From: Symsagittifera roscoffensis
Taxonomy: Eukaryota > Xenacoelomorpha > Acoela > Convolutidae
Assembly: GCF_963678635.1 (NCBI RefSeq)
Contig: NC_087066.1
Coordinates: forward strand, 13,934,517 to 13,998,516
Length of the DNA stretch: 64,000 nt
Reading direction: 5' to 3'
The notes under the pieces are model-generated. The model was not told the DNA's origin. It saw only the letters and a program-made list of their open reading frames with translations, and ran no database searches. Both the position numbers and the translations under genes were made by a program. Positions 55,879 through 64,000 of the stretch are shown here, piece after piece (the stretch's first letter is position 1; each line of letters starts with the position of its first letter).

Positions 55879-57261
55879 ATCCTGGCCAAGGCCTGTGCCA
55901 GTCGGTCATATTTGGAAGTTTGACCTTGAGAAGAGCAGAAAATACTTGATTTTGAAGTGAAATTTAATTTTTCAAAATTTCGAAAGGAACATGTCATGCA
56001 CGATTTTCTCGCGATAACTGAAAATCAGAAAAAGAAATGAGAGCAATTTTAGAACAATTGCGGGGAAGTTGTCAATTAAAAACGAGTGGGAAATTGCTAT
56101 TCGCAATTTCCATCATAGTGAACAAGAGTAGAGCTGTCCTACTTGAAATAGAAGACAGAGTATCCCCGAGAGAGCGATTACTAAAGTTGGACCAGAGTGA
56201 ACCTTCAGCGGAAAGGCGGACAACTGGAGTGTCCCAACGGTCCAAGAGAACTCAAATTCTAGAGCATGAACTTATCCTTGCTGTCCAAACTATAAAACAT
56301 TAAACTTCTCTTAGTTATTTATTTCTTGAGTTAGTTACTGACTGGATTATTTTCCCAACTCTTGAGAGCGCTGATATGTGAGTACGAATTTAAATTCTAG
56401 AGTGTGTTTTATGATTGTTATGTTGAGGTAAGGCGAGTTTTAGGTTGATCCATCTGAAATGGATCAAAGTCACACTGTCTAATAAAAAGTAACCTAACGG
56501 ATTGTTCCAACCCGGTTTTTAACGGCGTTCATGTATTTTGGGTATCTAGAGACCTAAGTATGGGGACGTTTCTAATTCTAGAGTGGGGGGATATTTTAGT
56601 AGTAGCCTTTAAGCTGTAACGGGTCGTAGTCTCATGTCACAAGCGAACCGAACTGGCTCCGACCGTTCTTGAGGTGGGAAAACACAAGAGATAGTGTCCC
56701 TGACCCTTGAGCCAGTGGTTATAGGGCCTATTTTTCTTAAGCCTCATGTGTGACTGCAGTAGACGAATGTTACATAGTGTTTTTATGGCGCTCCTGGGTG
56801 TTTACGACATCAAGACTACGGAGTCGAACCCACTTGAGACAGCTTCGGGCTGAATGCCCATTCTAGAGTACCGGCGGTACGGTTCGACAGGAACGTGCAA
56901 ACCTTCCGGTTGTACCGTGATAGCTTTTTAAGAAAACTCGAGAAAATTTCCTGGTGCGCTCTCCGAACGAGGCTTAGCTAACCGAGTATAGGGGGGCAAC
57001 TAGGGGGACAAAAACACGAGCAAAAAGACAAAAAGCAAAACAAAAACCAAAAAAGAATAGAAAAAGGAACAAAAACCATAAAACGAAAAAAGACAGTGAC
57101 TTTGACACCAGATTAGTTGGATCAAACCTTTATATTAATTAAATAGTATACCCATACTGTTTTACAAGTTCGATCGTTTCGATCAACCTAGCAATTTAAA
57201 CCAGTAAACTGAATAAAGTGCCCAAAGTGGGGCGTTGTCAAGGGTTTTCAGATAGCTTGGA

Positions 57262-57533
57262 ACTTAGCTGGACCAATAGGAGACTTGACTGGAAGAGGTG
57301 ACCAGCCGAGTGGGAAAGTGGTTCAGGGACACTTGAGCTGAACCAATAGGAGACTTGACTGGAAGAGGTGACCAGCCGAGTGGGAAAGTGGTTCAGGGAC
57401 ACTGAGCTGAACCAATAGGAGACTTGACTGGAAGAGGTGACCAGCCGAGTGGGAGAGTGGTTCAGGGACACTTGGCTGAACCAATAGGAGACTGGACTGG
57501 AACAGGTGACCAGTCGAGTGGGAAAGCAGCCAA
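57262..57533. repeat. About four tandem 69-70-bp repeats (E4 leader)
   Basis: 'ACCAATAGGAGACTTGACTGG' recurs at 57272, 57342, 57411 and 57480, each followed by 'AAGAGGTGACCAGCCGAGTGG' or a variant. Differences are few, so it is recent. Absent from E1-E3. Confidence 0.92.
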
Positions 57534-58380
57534 GAAGGATTTGGCAATTCTCGAGTTCTCAAGTTGGGCAGAACGGGTATCGTTAGAATCCACATTACAT
57601 TATAGGAGATAAGTGTAAAATTGGATAAGCGAAATCCCCCAGTTTTGAGGAACGTTTTTACTTGAGCAGGCCTGGAAACAGGTCTACGGTTTTCTCTTGA
57701 GAGGTTTAGCACCCGGCGCTTAAAGTAATTTTTAGGCTTAAGAAGGGGGGCTAGAAAGGGGGGAGGTTAGAAGGGGGGCTAGTTAAGTTAGAGGTTGGCG
57801 GTTGTAAATTGTAAAAAGGGGGAAATTAGAGTAACTAATTAGTCGACATCGTTGACTTAGTTACATTAGAAATTAACACGCGTTGGTAATATTAGGTGGA
57901 GATCCAGAATTCAACTCGAGTTAAGACTGGTACGCTGGTTGGTTTGGTAGGGGGGACCGGATATAGACAGCTTTTGTGATACCCCATAAGATCACTAGTG
58001 GGGGGAGGAAAGCGCGTGGCAATTAGGTACCAGACATTTTTTTTTTTGGACGAAAGGTAGACATTGGTCACCTTTGAATTTCAGGTGGGCTCATTTTTCT
58101 GTTTTTATTATTTTTCTTACTTAGATTTTTGTTGCATTTTAGTGAGGATTTGTGTTTGGTTTTATACGAACAGGTGATCACAAGATACCTGCGCACCTAC
58201 ATTGAAATAGAAACAACCAAAAAGAAGAGGGGGTCAGCATTTGGCTTTTAAGAGAGGGTTTTTGGGAAAATTTTACTAGAGCTCGAGTGGTGGTACAAGG
58301 TACGGTGGTTCAAGAAGACCCTACAACGAGGAAGACACTCCGTGACGAGTATTGGGACAAGACCGAAGAAGTCTTAAAAC

Positions 58381-59040
58381 AGAGCAGTCTTGGGATAGTG
58401 GTCTTGGGACAGGGTCTTGGGACAGTGGTCTTGGGACAGGGTCTTGGGACAGTGGTCTTGGGACAGGGTCTTGGGACAGTGGTCTTGGGACAGTGGTCTT
58501 GGGACAGGGTCTTGGGACAGTGGTCTTGGGACAGTGGTCTTGGGACAGGGTCTTGGGACAGGGTCTTGGGACAGTGGTCTTGGGACAGGGTCTTGGGACA
58601 GTGGTCTTGGGACAGTGGTCTTGGGACAGGGTCTTGGGACAGGGTCTTGGGACAGGGTCTTGGGACAGTGGTCTTGGGACAGTGGTCTTGGGACAGGGTC
58701 TTGGGACAGTGGTCCTGGGACAGTCTTGGGACAGTGGTCTTGGGACACTAGTCTTGGGACACTAGTCTTGGGACACCAGCCTTGGGACACTGGTCTTGGG
58801 ACACTACCCTTGGGACACTAGTCTTGGGATACCAGCCTTGGGACAGTAGTCTTGGGACACTAGCCTTGGGACACTAGTCTTGGGACAGTAGTCTTGGGAC
58901 ACTGGTCTTGGGACACTACCCTTGGGACAGTAGTCTTGGGACACTAGCCTTGGGACACTAGCCTTGGGACAGTAGTCTTGGGACACTAGCCTTGGGACAC
59001 TGGTCTTGGGACAGTAGTCTTGGGACACTAGTCTTGGGAC
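58381..59040. repeat. 13/14-bp minisatellite (E4 leader)
   Basis: About 48 units of TCTTGGGACAGGG (13 bp) and TCTTGGGACAGTGG (14 bp), shifting after 58740 to variants ending ACTAG, ACTGG, ACTACC or AGTAG. All frames on both strands stay open across most of it, so the apparent proteins are artefacts. It sits where E1-E3 have the CCTCCGGATT arrays. Confidence 0.95.
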
Positions 59041-59280
59041 GGTATAGAAATTGAAGTCAAATTACAACAAGTGCGTTTTAAGACAGAATAAGACAAATCG
59101 AAATAGGTAGGGTTAAGACCAAATTAAGGAAAATTTTTCGGAGGTTTTAGAAAGAGAATTGGATAAGGTTTTTAACACGTTGTACAGAGTTTGTTACCAC
59201 AAAAAATATTTTTTTTTACCCTTAGAATAGAATCGTGTATATAATAAAATTGTAAATAGAAGCAGTTGTAAATAGAAATA

Positions 59281-62200
59281 ATGAGGCGGAGTAGGGTACC
59301 GGTGCTCGAAAAAAGGTCAAGTGGATCAAACACGAAGTATAATTCATCGCTGCGCGGAACGACATCAACGGGCCCAAAGATAACGAAGACGAATTTTTCA
59401 GTTAACATGGTCAGCACAAGGAGTACAGCGGAGAACAGGGCGAAAGAGGGCACGGAAGGGGAGCGAGTAGAACCCACCATCGAGATTGATCTAGAGACAC
59501 CAGATCAAAGTGTGGATGAAACAAGGAAGATGGCGACAGAGTCAACTCCAATGCCCAATGCAGAGGAACCGAACCAGAAACCCATAGAGTTCTCACCGAT
59601 AGATGACGCGGAAGATGCAATAGGCAACACCGAAGAAACGGTGAAAGAAGACTCTCAAGTAAAGAGGACATCTTTTACGGAAAAATTGGGAATAATGTTC
59701 GGAATAAAAACGAAAGAAAACGTGACTGAAGAACCGAAAGCAGAAAGAGCACGAACATTTGGTACAGTGAGCACGAAAACGACAGAAACCGGCCAGAATG
59801 AGGAACAAGCTAAAGCAGAGGCTAAGGCCGAAGAGAAACTCACGGCTGACCATGAAGAGACTACCATTGAGCTGGGCGACTTGTTGGCGAAATTAAATCA
59901 GATCGACAAAAGACTTAAGAACAGTGAAGAAGACAGAGAGGTGATAAAAAAGGAGATAAGATACAACAAGCACGAGTATCTAGACAGTTATTTTAACCTG
60001 GCTAAGGCAACAGAGGAGAGACTCAAGGAGATGTCAGACAAGGTAGAAGCCACCAATGAAGAACGAGAAAAGAACATCAAAACAGACATGCAACAGTTGA
60101 AGAACCGATATGATGATGTCAACAGCCAATTAGGGAGCCTGGAAAGGAGAATGGACACAATGAGCAAGAGTCAAGCCGAGAGTTCGTGTGCAATACAGGC
60201 GAAGTTGGATGCAATCTTGAGAGGTTCTACTCCACAAGAAAGACCGGCAGCGGATCGTACGCAAAGCACCAGAGTTGACTTTGTAGAACCACAAAGGAAC
60301 AAACGGCAATCGACACCGTTGCCCTTAACCAGGGATGCGATAAGCATAGCACCAACAACTGCGAAAACAATAATGAAGAATGGAACGTCGAATACAACGG
60401 CTGCTCCGGGAGATTCAACAGCTAACAGCAACACAGGACCAGATGCTATGACATGGGCCAGCACTTGGGAGATGATGAACAGGACTCTAGAGGCCTTCGC
60501 CACGAGGAACACTGACTCGAGCGACAGGAGAGAGGGAAAATCAAGAAAGACATTCAAGAAGCCAAAAGAATTCAAGGACGACTCCGATGGATGCATTGAC
60601 ACTTGGGTGGAAGTGATGAGATTACATCTAGAGCAAGACAACTTGAGTGACGAAAGGCAAGCATGTACAGCCATACTGAGCAACTTGGAAGGAACGGCAT
60701 TAAAATGCGTGGTCGCAAAGAAGGAGGAAGAACGCGACACCGCGGACAAGATCTTCGAGATATTGCTGAATCGATTCGGGTCAGGCATGAAGGGTCACCA
60801 AGCGATGATGCGATTTGAAAAGAGAAGGCAGAGGGACGACGAGTCAATAGATCGGTTCCTAGATGACCTCGAGAGCTTGAGAAGGAGGAGTGACCCAGAG
60901 GAGTCGACAAATAGACGGAACTTTAGCATTGCCTCGAAGTTCATCGATGGGGTGAAAAGTGATGACTTAAGGACAATGTTAGCAACATACTACACATTGT
61001 CGAAGGATAGCGCACCCACCCCAGAAGAAATGAGACAGAAATCAAGAGAATACATGCTGATGAAACCTAAGAAGTACTCATATTCAGAAAACAGGAACAC
61101 GCAAGGGGGAAGCCAACCCCAGAGGTCATCATGGTACAAACCTAGAGATGATATGGACAAGCGTAGATCATGCGCGAACTGCGGGTCAGCGGATCATCAT
61201 GTGGCTGACTGCACAACGTACAAACAAGGCATGAAGAGCCTAGGTTATGCACCGGATGAGGAGGATATGAGCCAGATGGAGGAACACGAGTACTATAATG
61301 GCTTGATCATCAAGATAGGCGCCAGATGCTTCTTCTGTAATCAGGAGGGGCACTTCAGAATGGATTGTCCCTTGTTCTGGGAAGCGGTCAAGGACCAGAA
61401 TCACCCCAAACATAAGTTGGCATTAGCGGCGGTGCAGAATCAGCGGAACAGGCAAAACGAGTTTGAATCTAGGAACTTGGGGGCACCAAACACCGAATTG
61501 CCGACGAAGACAGTGAAAGCTGTTACACATGTTAGCGGTGCGTTAGAGTCCGCGGCCGGAAGCTCTCTAGAGATAAATTATGAGAAAGCGGCGACGGAAG
61601 CAATTGCCAAAGTGAAACAAGATCTGGCTGCGAAAGAAATAGAGCAACGACTAAAGTTGGAGATCGAAAGACAGAATTTTAACGAAGCATTAACCGGATC
61701 GAACTCAATACCAGAGGCTAGAACGGGCTCAATGAAGACCGGGAATTGTAACACCGTGAAAATCGTGACAGGTAAACCTTTTGGGATATCGAAAATCGGA
61801 GCAAGAATAATGTCGATAATCACAGTGGGCGGACACGAGGTAACCAGAAACTTGAGCGAGCCGAGCGACCAGACGATAATGCACATTGACGTGTATGCAG
61901 ACTACTTGAGTAGAATAAGTCCACAAACGACTTCTAGAGCGCTCAGGGCACTACTCACGAGAGGGGGCAGCAAATCGGTACGTGTTGATAATAGGTACAC
62001 TGAAGCTTATGGTCCACACGAGGTCATGCTGAATATAGATGGAATCAACATCTACACAAAGACGATGATAACATGCGACGAAGACCTAATTGGACAAATC
62101 TATGTAGGGAAAGAAGAATTGAAAGTAAGATCGATTGGACACTGCGCTATGCTCGAAGAAGATGCAATGCACATCGGGACGGAAGCAGACGTGACAGGGC

Positions 62201-64000
62201 ACGTGCTAGACATAAATGGCAAAAAGACTCAGTTACGTGGATTACTCGACACGGGAGCAGTCTTGAGCGTCATACCAATCGAAACATGGGAAAAAATGGG
62301 CTTTGACAAAGGTGACTTGATAGACTCTAGAATACGGCTGTCAGCTGCAAACAAAGGGGCCCTTCGGGTGTTGGGCAGGACGCCGATAATAGCTCTCAAT
62401 TTGGGGGAACGTAACCTGTGGATGAGCTTCATCGTGGTAGAAAACCTAGATGAATCTGACCAATTCATCTTGGGCAGAGACTTCATCAGGAACTTCGACG
62501 TAACGATTGATCTAAATAATGCAATGTTCAGAATACGGAACCCGGATAGGAGGTACGCAATCAAACCGGTAAATTTAATAATGGCAAATGAAAACAAAGC
62601 ACCGGTATTCTTGAGTAGGAGAGTGAGGTTAAAAGCTAATGAAGCGGCAATCGTAAGCTTGAGGATGAAAAATTATAATGAACTAAGTGACAACAAGCAA
62701 GTGTGTATAGTTCCAAATCCTAATAGTCAAAGCGCTGCTGTTTTAGGAAGATCATTTTCGATAACGAAGAGCGGCCTCTGCGTCAGTGTCTTGTTGAATA
62801 CCCTTGATATACCGATCACGATACAGAGAGGGAGGAAGCTGGGATATGCTTTACCGGTTAAAACTCGATATGAAACAATTGAAAACTCAAAACAAAATGA
62901 AGTTGTTGATTGTCCCAACCACAGGGACAAAATTTGTATCTTGAGACGATTGCAGAGAATAAAAGATTCTTCAGGTCTTATCAAATCACTTAAGTCAGAA
63001 ACGGACGATGGGCTTTCGAGCTGTTCGAACTTTCCAGAGAGACCCACACTAGATGAAATGCAAATTGATAAACCGGTTCTGCCGGAGATTGAACATTTAA
63101 GGGGCAAACTGAAAGATGAACAGCTCGAAGCTATCAAGGACGTACTAGAGCGAAACGAGGAGGTCTTTTCAAGGCATAAGGCGGATATCGGGTGTTGTAA
63201 TTTTGTTGAACATGAAATTGAACTTGAGGAAAACGCGGTACCACACAGGGAGGGGGCGAGGCGCATGACCCCACACAAATCGGACGCGTGTAGAAAAGAA
63301 ATCGAAACGTTACTAGAGTATGACATGATAGAACCATCCAAGTCACCGTGGGCGTGTGGAGTAGTGATGGCAAAAAAGAAAGGCGACCAGTTAAGGTTTT
63401 GTTGTGACTTTCGATACCTGAACTCCGTCACGGTGAAGGATGCCTATCCCATACCTAGAATTGATGAGAGCCTCTCGAAGTTAGGTGATGCAAAATTTTT
63501 TACGACTCTTGATTTAGGCTCGGCTTTTTGGCAGGTACCATTAAGGAAGCAAGACAGGGACAAGACAGGGTTCGCCTGCGAGTTGGGTCTGTTTCAATGG
63601 AAACGGATGCCGTTTGGACTCTGCAATGCAACAGCCACGTTTCAGCGGCTGATGGCACACGCGTTGATAGGCGTGACGAAGAAGTACGGCAACCTGGTAA
63701 TGTGCTACGTGGACGACGTGGTAATAGCGACGCCGACACTAGAAGACCACATCGAGAGGCTTGACGAGGTGTTCGCGTGCATGAAGAGATCGGGGCTGAA
63801 GTGTAAACCATCAAAGTGCGAGATACTCAAGGACTCGATTAAATACTTGGGAAGGATGGTAGATAAGCACGGCATTAGACCTGATCCAGACGCCGTGGAA
63901 GCAGTCCTAACCTGGAAATCACCGAAGACGGAGCACCAGCTGATGAGCTTCCTGGGTTTCGCCAACTATTATAGAGAATTCATCAAGGGCTATGCGGACA
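59281..64000 (+). CDS. gag-pol: E4 Gag-Pol polyprotein, open to window end
   Basis: One uninterrupted frame of 1573 codons, incomplete at the 3' side. The start at 59281 ('MRRSRVPVLEKRSS') aligns with the gag starts of E1 and E3; 59407 is an alternative Met. Domains: acidic/Ser-rich N-terminus (1-185); coiled coil (about 190-305); linker; capsid-like domain (about 425-590, 'GTALKCVVAKK', 'FIDGVKSDDLRTM'); CCHC knuckles at 631-644 and 683-696; domain of unknown role (about 860-950); aspartic protease with active-site D990 ('LLDTGAVLSVIP') and 'ILGRD' at 1063-1067; beta-rich linker (about 1110-1200); RT with D1411 ('FTTLDLGSAFWQ') and YVDD at 1476-1479, thumb at the window edge. Gag and Pol share one frame with no stop or shift, unlike many relatives. 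RNase H, integrase, macro-like segment and module B would lie beyond 64000. Confidence 0.93.
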   Translation, partial: MRRSRVPVLEKRSSGSNTKYNSSLRGTTSTGPKITKTNFSVNMVSTRSTAENRAKEGTEGERVEPTIEIDLETPDQSVDETRKMATESTPMPNAEEPNQKPIEFSPIDDAEDAIGNTEETVKEDSQVKRTSFTEKLGIMFGIKTKENVTEEPKAERARTFGTVSTKTTETGQNEEQAKAEAKAEEKLTADHEETTIELGDLLAKLNQIDKRLKNSEEDREVIKKEIRYNKHEYLDSYFNLAKATEERLKEMSDKVEATNEEREKNIKTDMQQLKNRYDDVNSQLGSLERRMDTMSKSQAESSCAIQAKLDAILRGSTPQERPAADRTQSTRVDFVEPQRNKRQSTPLPLTRDAISIAPTTAKTIMKNGTSNTTAAPGDSTANSNTGPDAMTWASTWEMMNRTLEAFATRNTDSSDRREGKSRKTFKKPKEFKDDSDGCIDTWVEVMRLHLEQDNLSDERQACTAILSNLEGTALKCVVAKKEEERDTADKIFEILLNRFGSGMKGHQAMMRFEKRRQRDDESIDRFLDDLESLRRRSDPEESTNRRNFSIASKFIDGVKSDDLRTMLATYYTLSKDSAPTPEEMRQKSREYMLMKPKKYSYSENRNTQGGSQPQRSSWYKPRDDMDKRRSCANCGSADHHVADCTTYKQGMKSLGYAPDEEDMSQMEEHEYYNGLIIKIGARCFFCNQEGHFRMDCPLFWEAVKDQNHPKHKLALAAVQNQRNRQNEFESRNLGAPNTELPTKTVKAVTHVSGALESAAGSSLEINYEKAATEAIAKVKQDLAAKEIEQRLKLEIERQNFNEALTGSNSIPEARTGSMKTGNCNTVKIVTGKPFGISKIGARIMSIITVGGHEVTRNLSEPSDQTIMHIDVYADYLSRISPQTTSRALRALLTRGGSKSVRVDNRYTEAYGPHEVMLNIDGINIYTKTMITCDEDLIGQIYVGKEELKVRSIGHCAMLEEDAMHIGTEADVTGHVLDINGKKTQLRGLLDTGAVLSVIPIETWEKMGFDKGDLIDSRIRLSAANKGALRVLGRTPIIALNLGERNLWMSFIVVENLDESDQFILGRDFIRNFDVTIDLNNAMFRIRNPDRRYAIKPVNLIMANENKAPVFLSRRVRLKANEAAIVSLRMKNYNELSDNKQVCIVPNPNSQSAAVLGRSFSITKSGLCVSVLLNTLDIPITIQRGRKLGYALPVKTRYETIENSKQNEVVDCPNHRDKICILRRLQRIKDSSGLIKSLKSETDDGLSSCSNFPERPTLDEMQIDKPVLPEIEHLRGKLKDEQLEAIKDVLERNEEVFSRHKADIGCCNFVEHEIELEENAVPHREGARRMTPHKSDACRKEIETLLEYDMIEPSKSPWACGVVMAKKKGDQLRFCCDFRYLNSVTVKDAYPIPRIDESLSKLGDAKFFTTLDLGSAFWQVPLRKQDRDKTGFACELGLFQWKRMPFGLCNATATFQRLMAHALIGVTKKYGNLVMCYVDDVVIATPTLEDHIERLDEVFACMKRSGLKCKPSKCEILKDSIKYLGRMVDKHGIRPDPDAVEAVLTWKSPKTEHQLMSFLGFANYYREFIKGYAD

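Larger units (their letters stand above)
55880..59280 (+). other. E4 5' leader / LTR-like block
   Basis: No gene. In order: junction with E3 (55880-56060); diverged counterpart of the sub-repeat (one unit only, about 56440-56780); hairpin about 56879-56920 (GGTAC...GTACC); G-runs and A-rich tract (56990-57110); 70-bp repeats (57262-57533); G-rich stretch (57740-57800); minisatellite (58381-59040); AT-rich stretch just before gag (59041-59280). A primer-binding site could not be fixed. Confidence 0.6.
55880..64000 (+). mobile_element. E4: apparently intact Ty3/gypsy-like retroelement, 5' part, runs off window
   Basis: Plus-strand copy with a 5' non-coding block (about 55880-59280) and one long open gag-pol frame. 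The block aligns, in reverse orientation, with E1/E2 leaders: 'AAGTTGTCAATTAAAAACGAG' (about 56067) with E2 near 12545; 'GTTGATCCATCTG..ATGGATC'; 'GAATGTTACATAGTG..GGCGCTCCTGGGTGTT'; the GGTAC hairpin; the A-rich tract. The 5' edge lies between about 55880 and 56060. Confidence 0.8.

Noticed and set aside
56037-56303. Plus-strand open frame of 88 codons upstream of E4 gag
   Set aside because: It lies in the LTR-like block, has no counterpart in other copies and no recognisable motif.
57272-57480. tRNA-like string (GCCGAGTGG..GGTTCAGG) in the 70-bp repeats
   Set aside because: It lacks a proper B box and a foldable acceptor stem; chance resemblance.
58287-58821. Several overlapping open frames of 130-150 codons on both strands
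   Set aside because: They are translations of the 13/14-bp minisatellite; every frame is open and composition is purely repeat-driven.

Overview
The window looks like repeat-rich DNA from a eukaryote, most likely an animal. I see no host gene, tRNA, rRNA or CRISPR array. It is filled by four copies (here E1-E4) of one lineage of very large Ty3/gypsy-type LTR retroelement. A nematode host is my guess: the accessory cassette proteins remind me of multicopy hypothetical proteins in Caenorhabditis-type genomes. That is recall only and was not checked.

Layout. E1 (1-~12650, minus, cut by the window start), E2 (~12650-~35630, minus) and E3 (~35630-~55878, minus) lie head to tail. E4 (~55880-64000, plus, cut by the window end) faces E3 head to head. 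In element sense each unit has: a long non-coding leader/LTR-like block of about 4-6 kb; module A (gag with coiled coil, capsid-like domain and CCHC knuckles, aspartic protease, reverse transcriptase, RNase H, a spacer, integrase with a GPF/Y-type tail, an acidic tail, and a macro-domain-like segment); a short spacer; and module B, an 8-9 kb accessory cassette. B starts with a small helical and coiled-coil region, continues with an SGNH-hydrolase-like protein and a second 'GxNDH' domain, and ends in more than 1500 residues I cannot assign. The A+B order and spacing recur in E2 and E3, so I infer that B belongs to the element. That makes a unit of roughly 20-23 kb.

State of the copies. E1-E3 are dead: stops and frameshifts run throughout and each lacks different parts. 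E1 lacks the RT thumb and RNase H. E2 lacks capsid/nucleocapsid and the PR-RT linker. E3 lacks the integrase core and part of the RT palm, and its gag is rearranged with an inverted capsid piece. E4 is different: one uninterrupted gag-pol reading frame runs from 59281 to the window edge (1573 codons) with all expected catalytic motifs visible up to RT.

Non-coding structure. The leader blocks carry CCTCCGGATTGG-type arrays (one with a 512-bp higher-order duplication), tandem sub-repeats of about 0.92 kb, and hairpins with compensatory changes. They also carry a two-site inverted repeat, and in E4 a 13/14-bp minisatellite and a 70-bp repeat. A 12-13-bp motif (TTTGTCCGGGGAG in element sense) recurs in different reading frames and in non-coding DNA.
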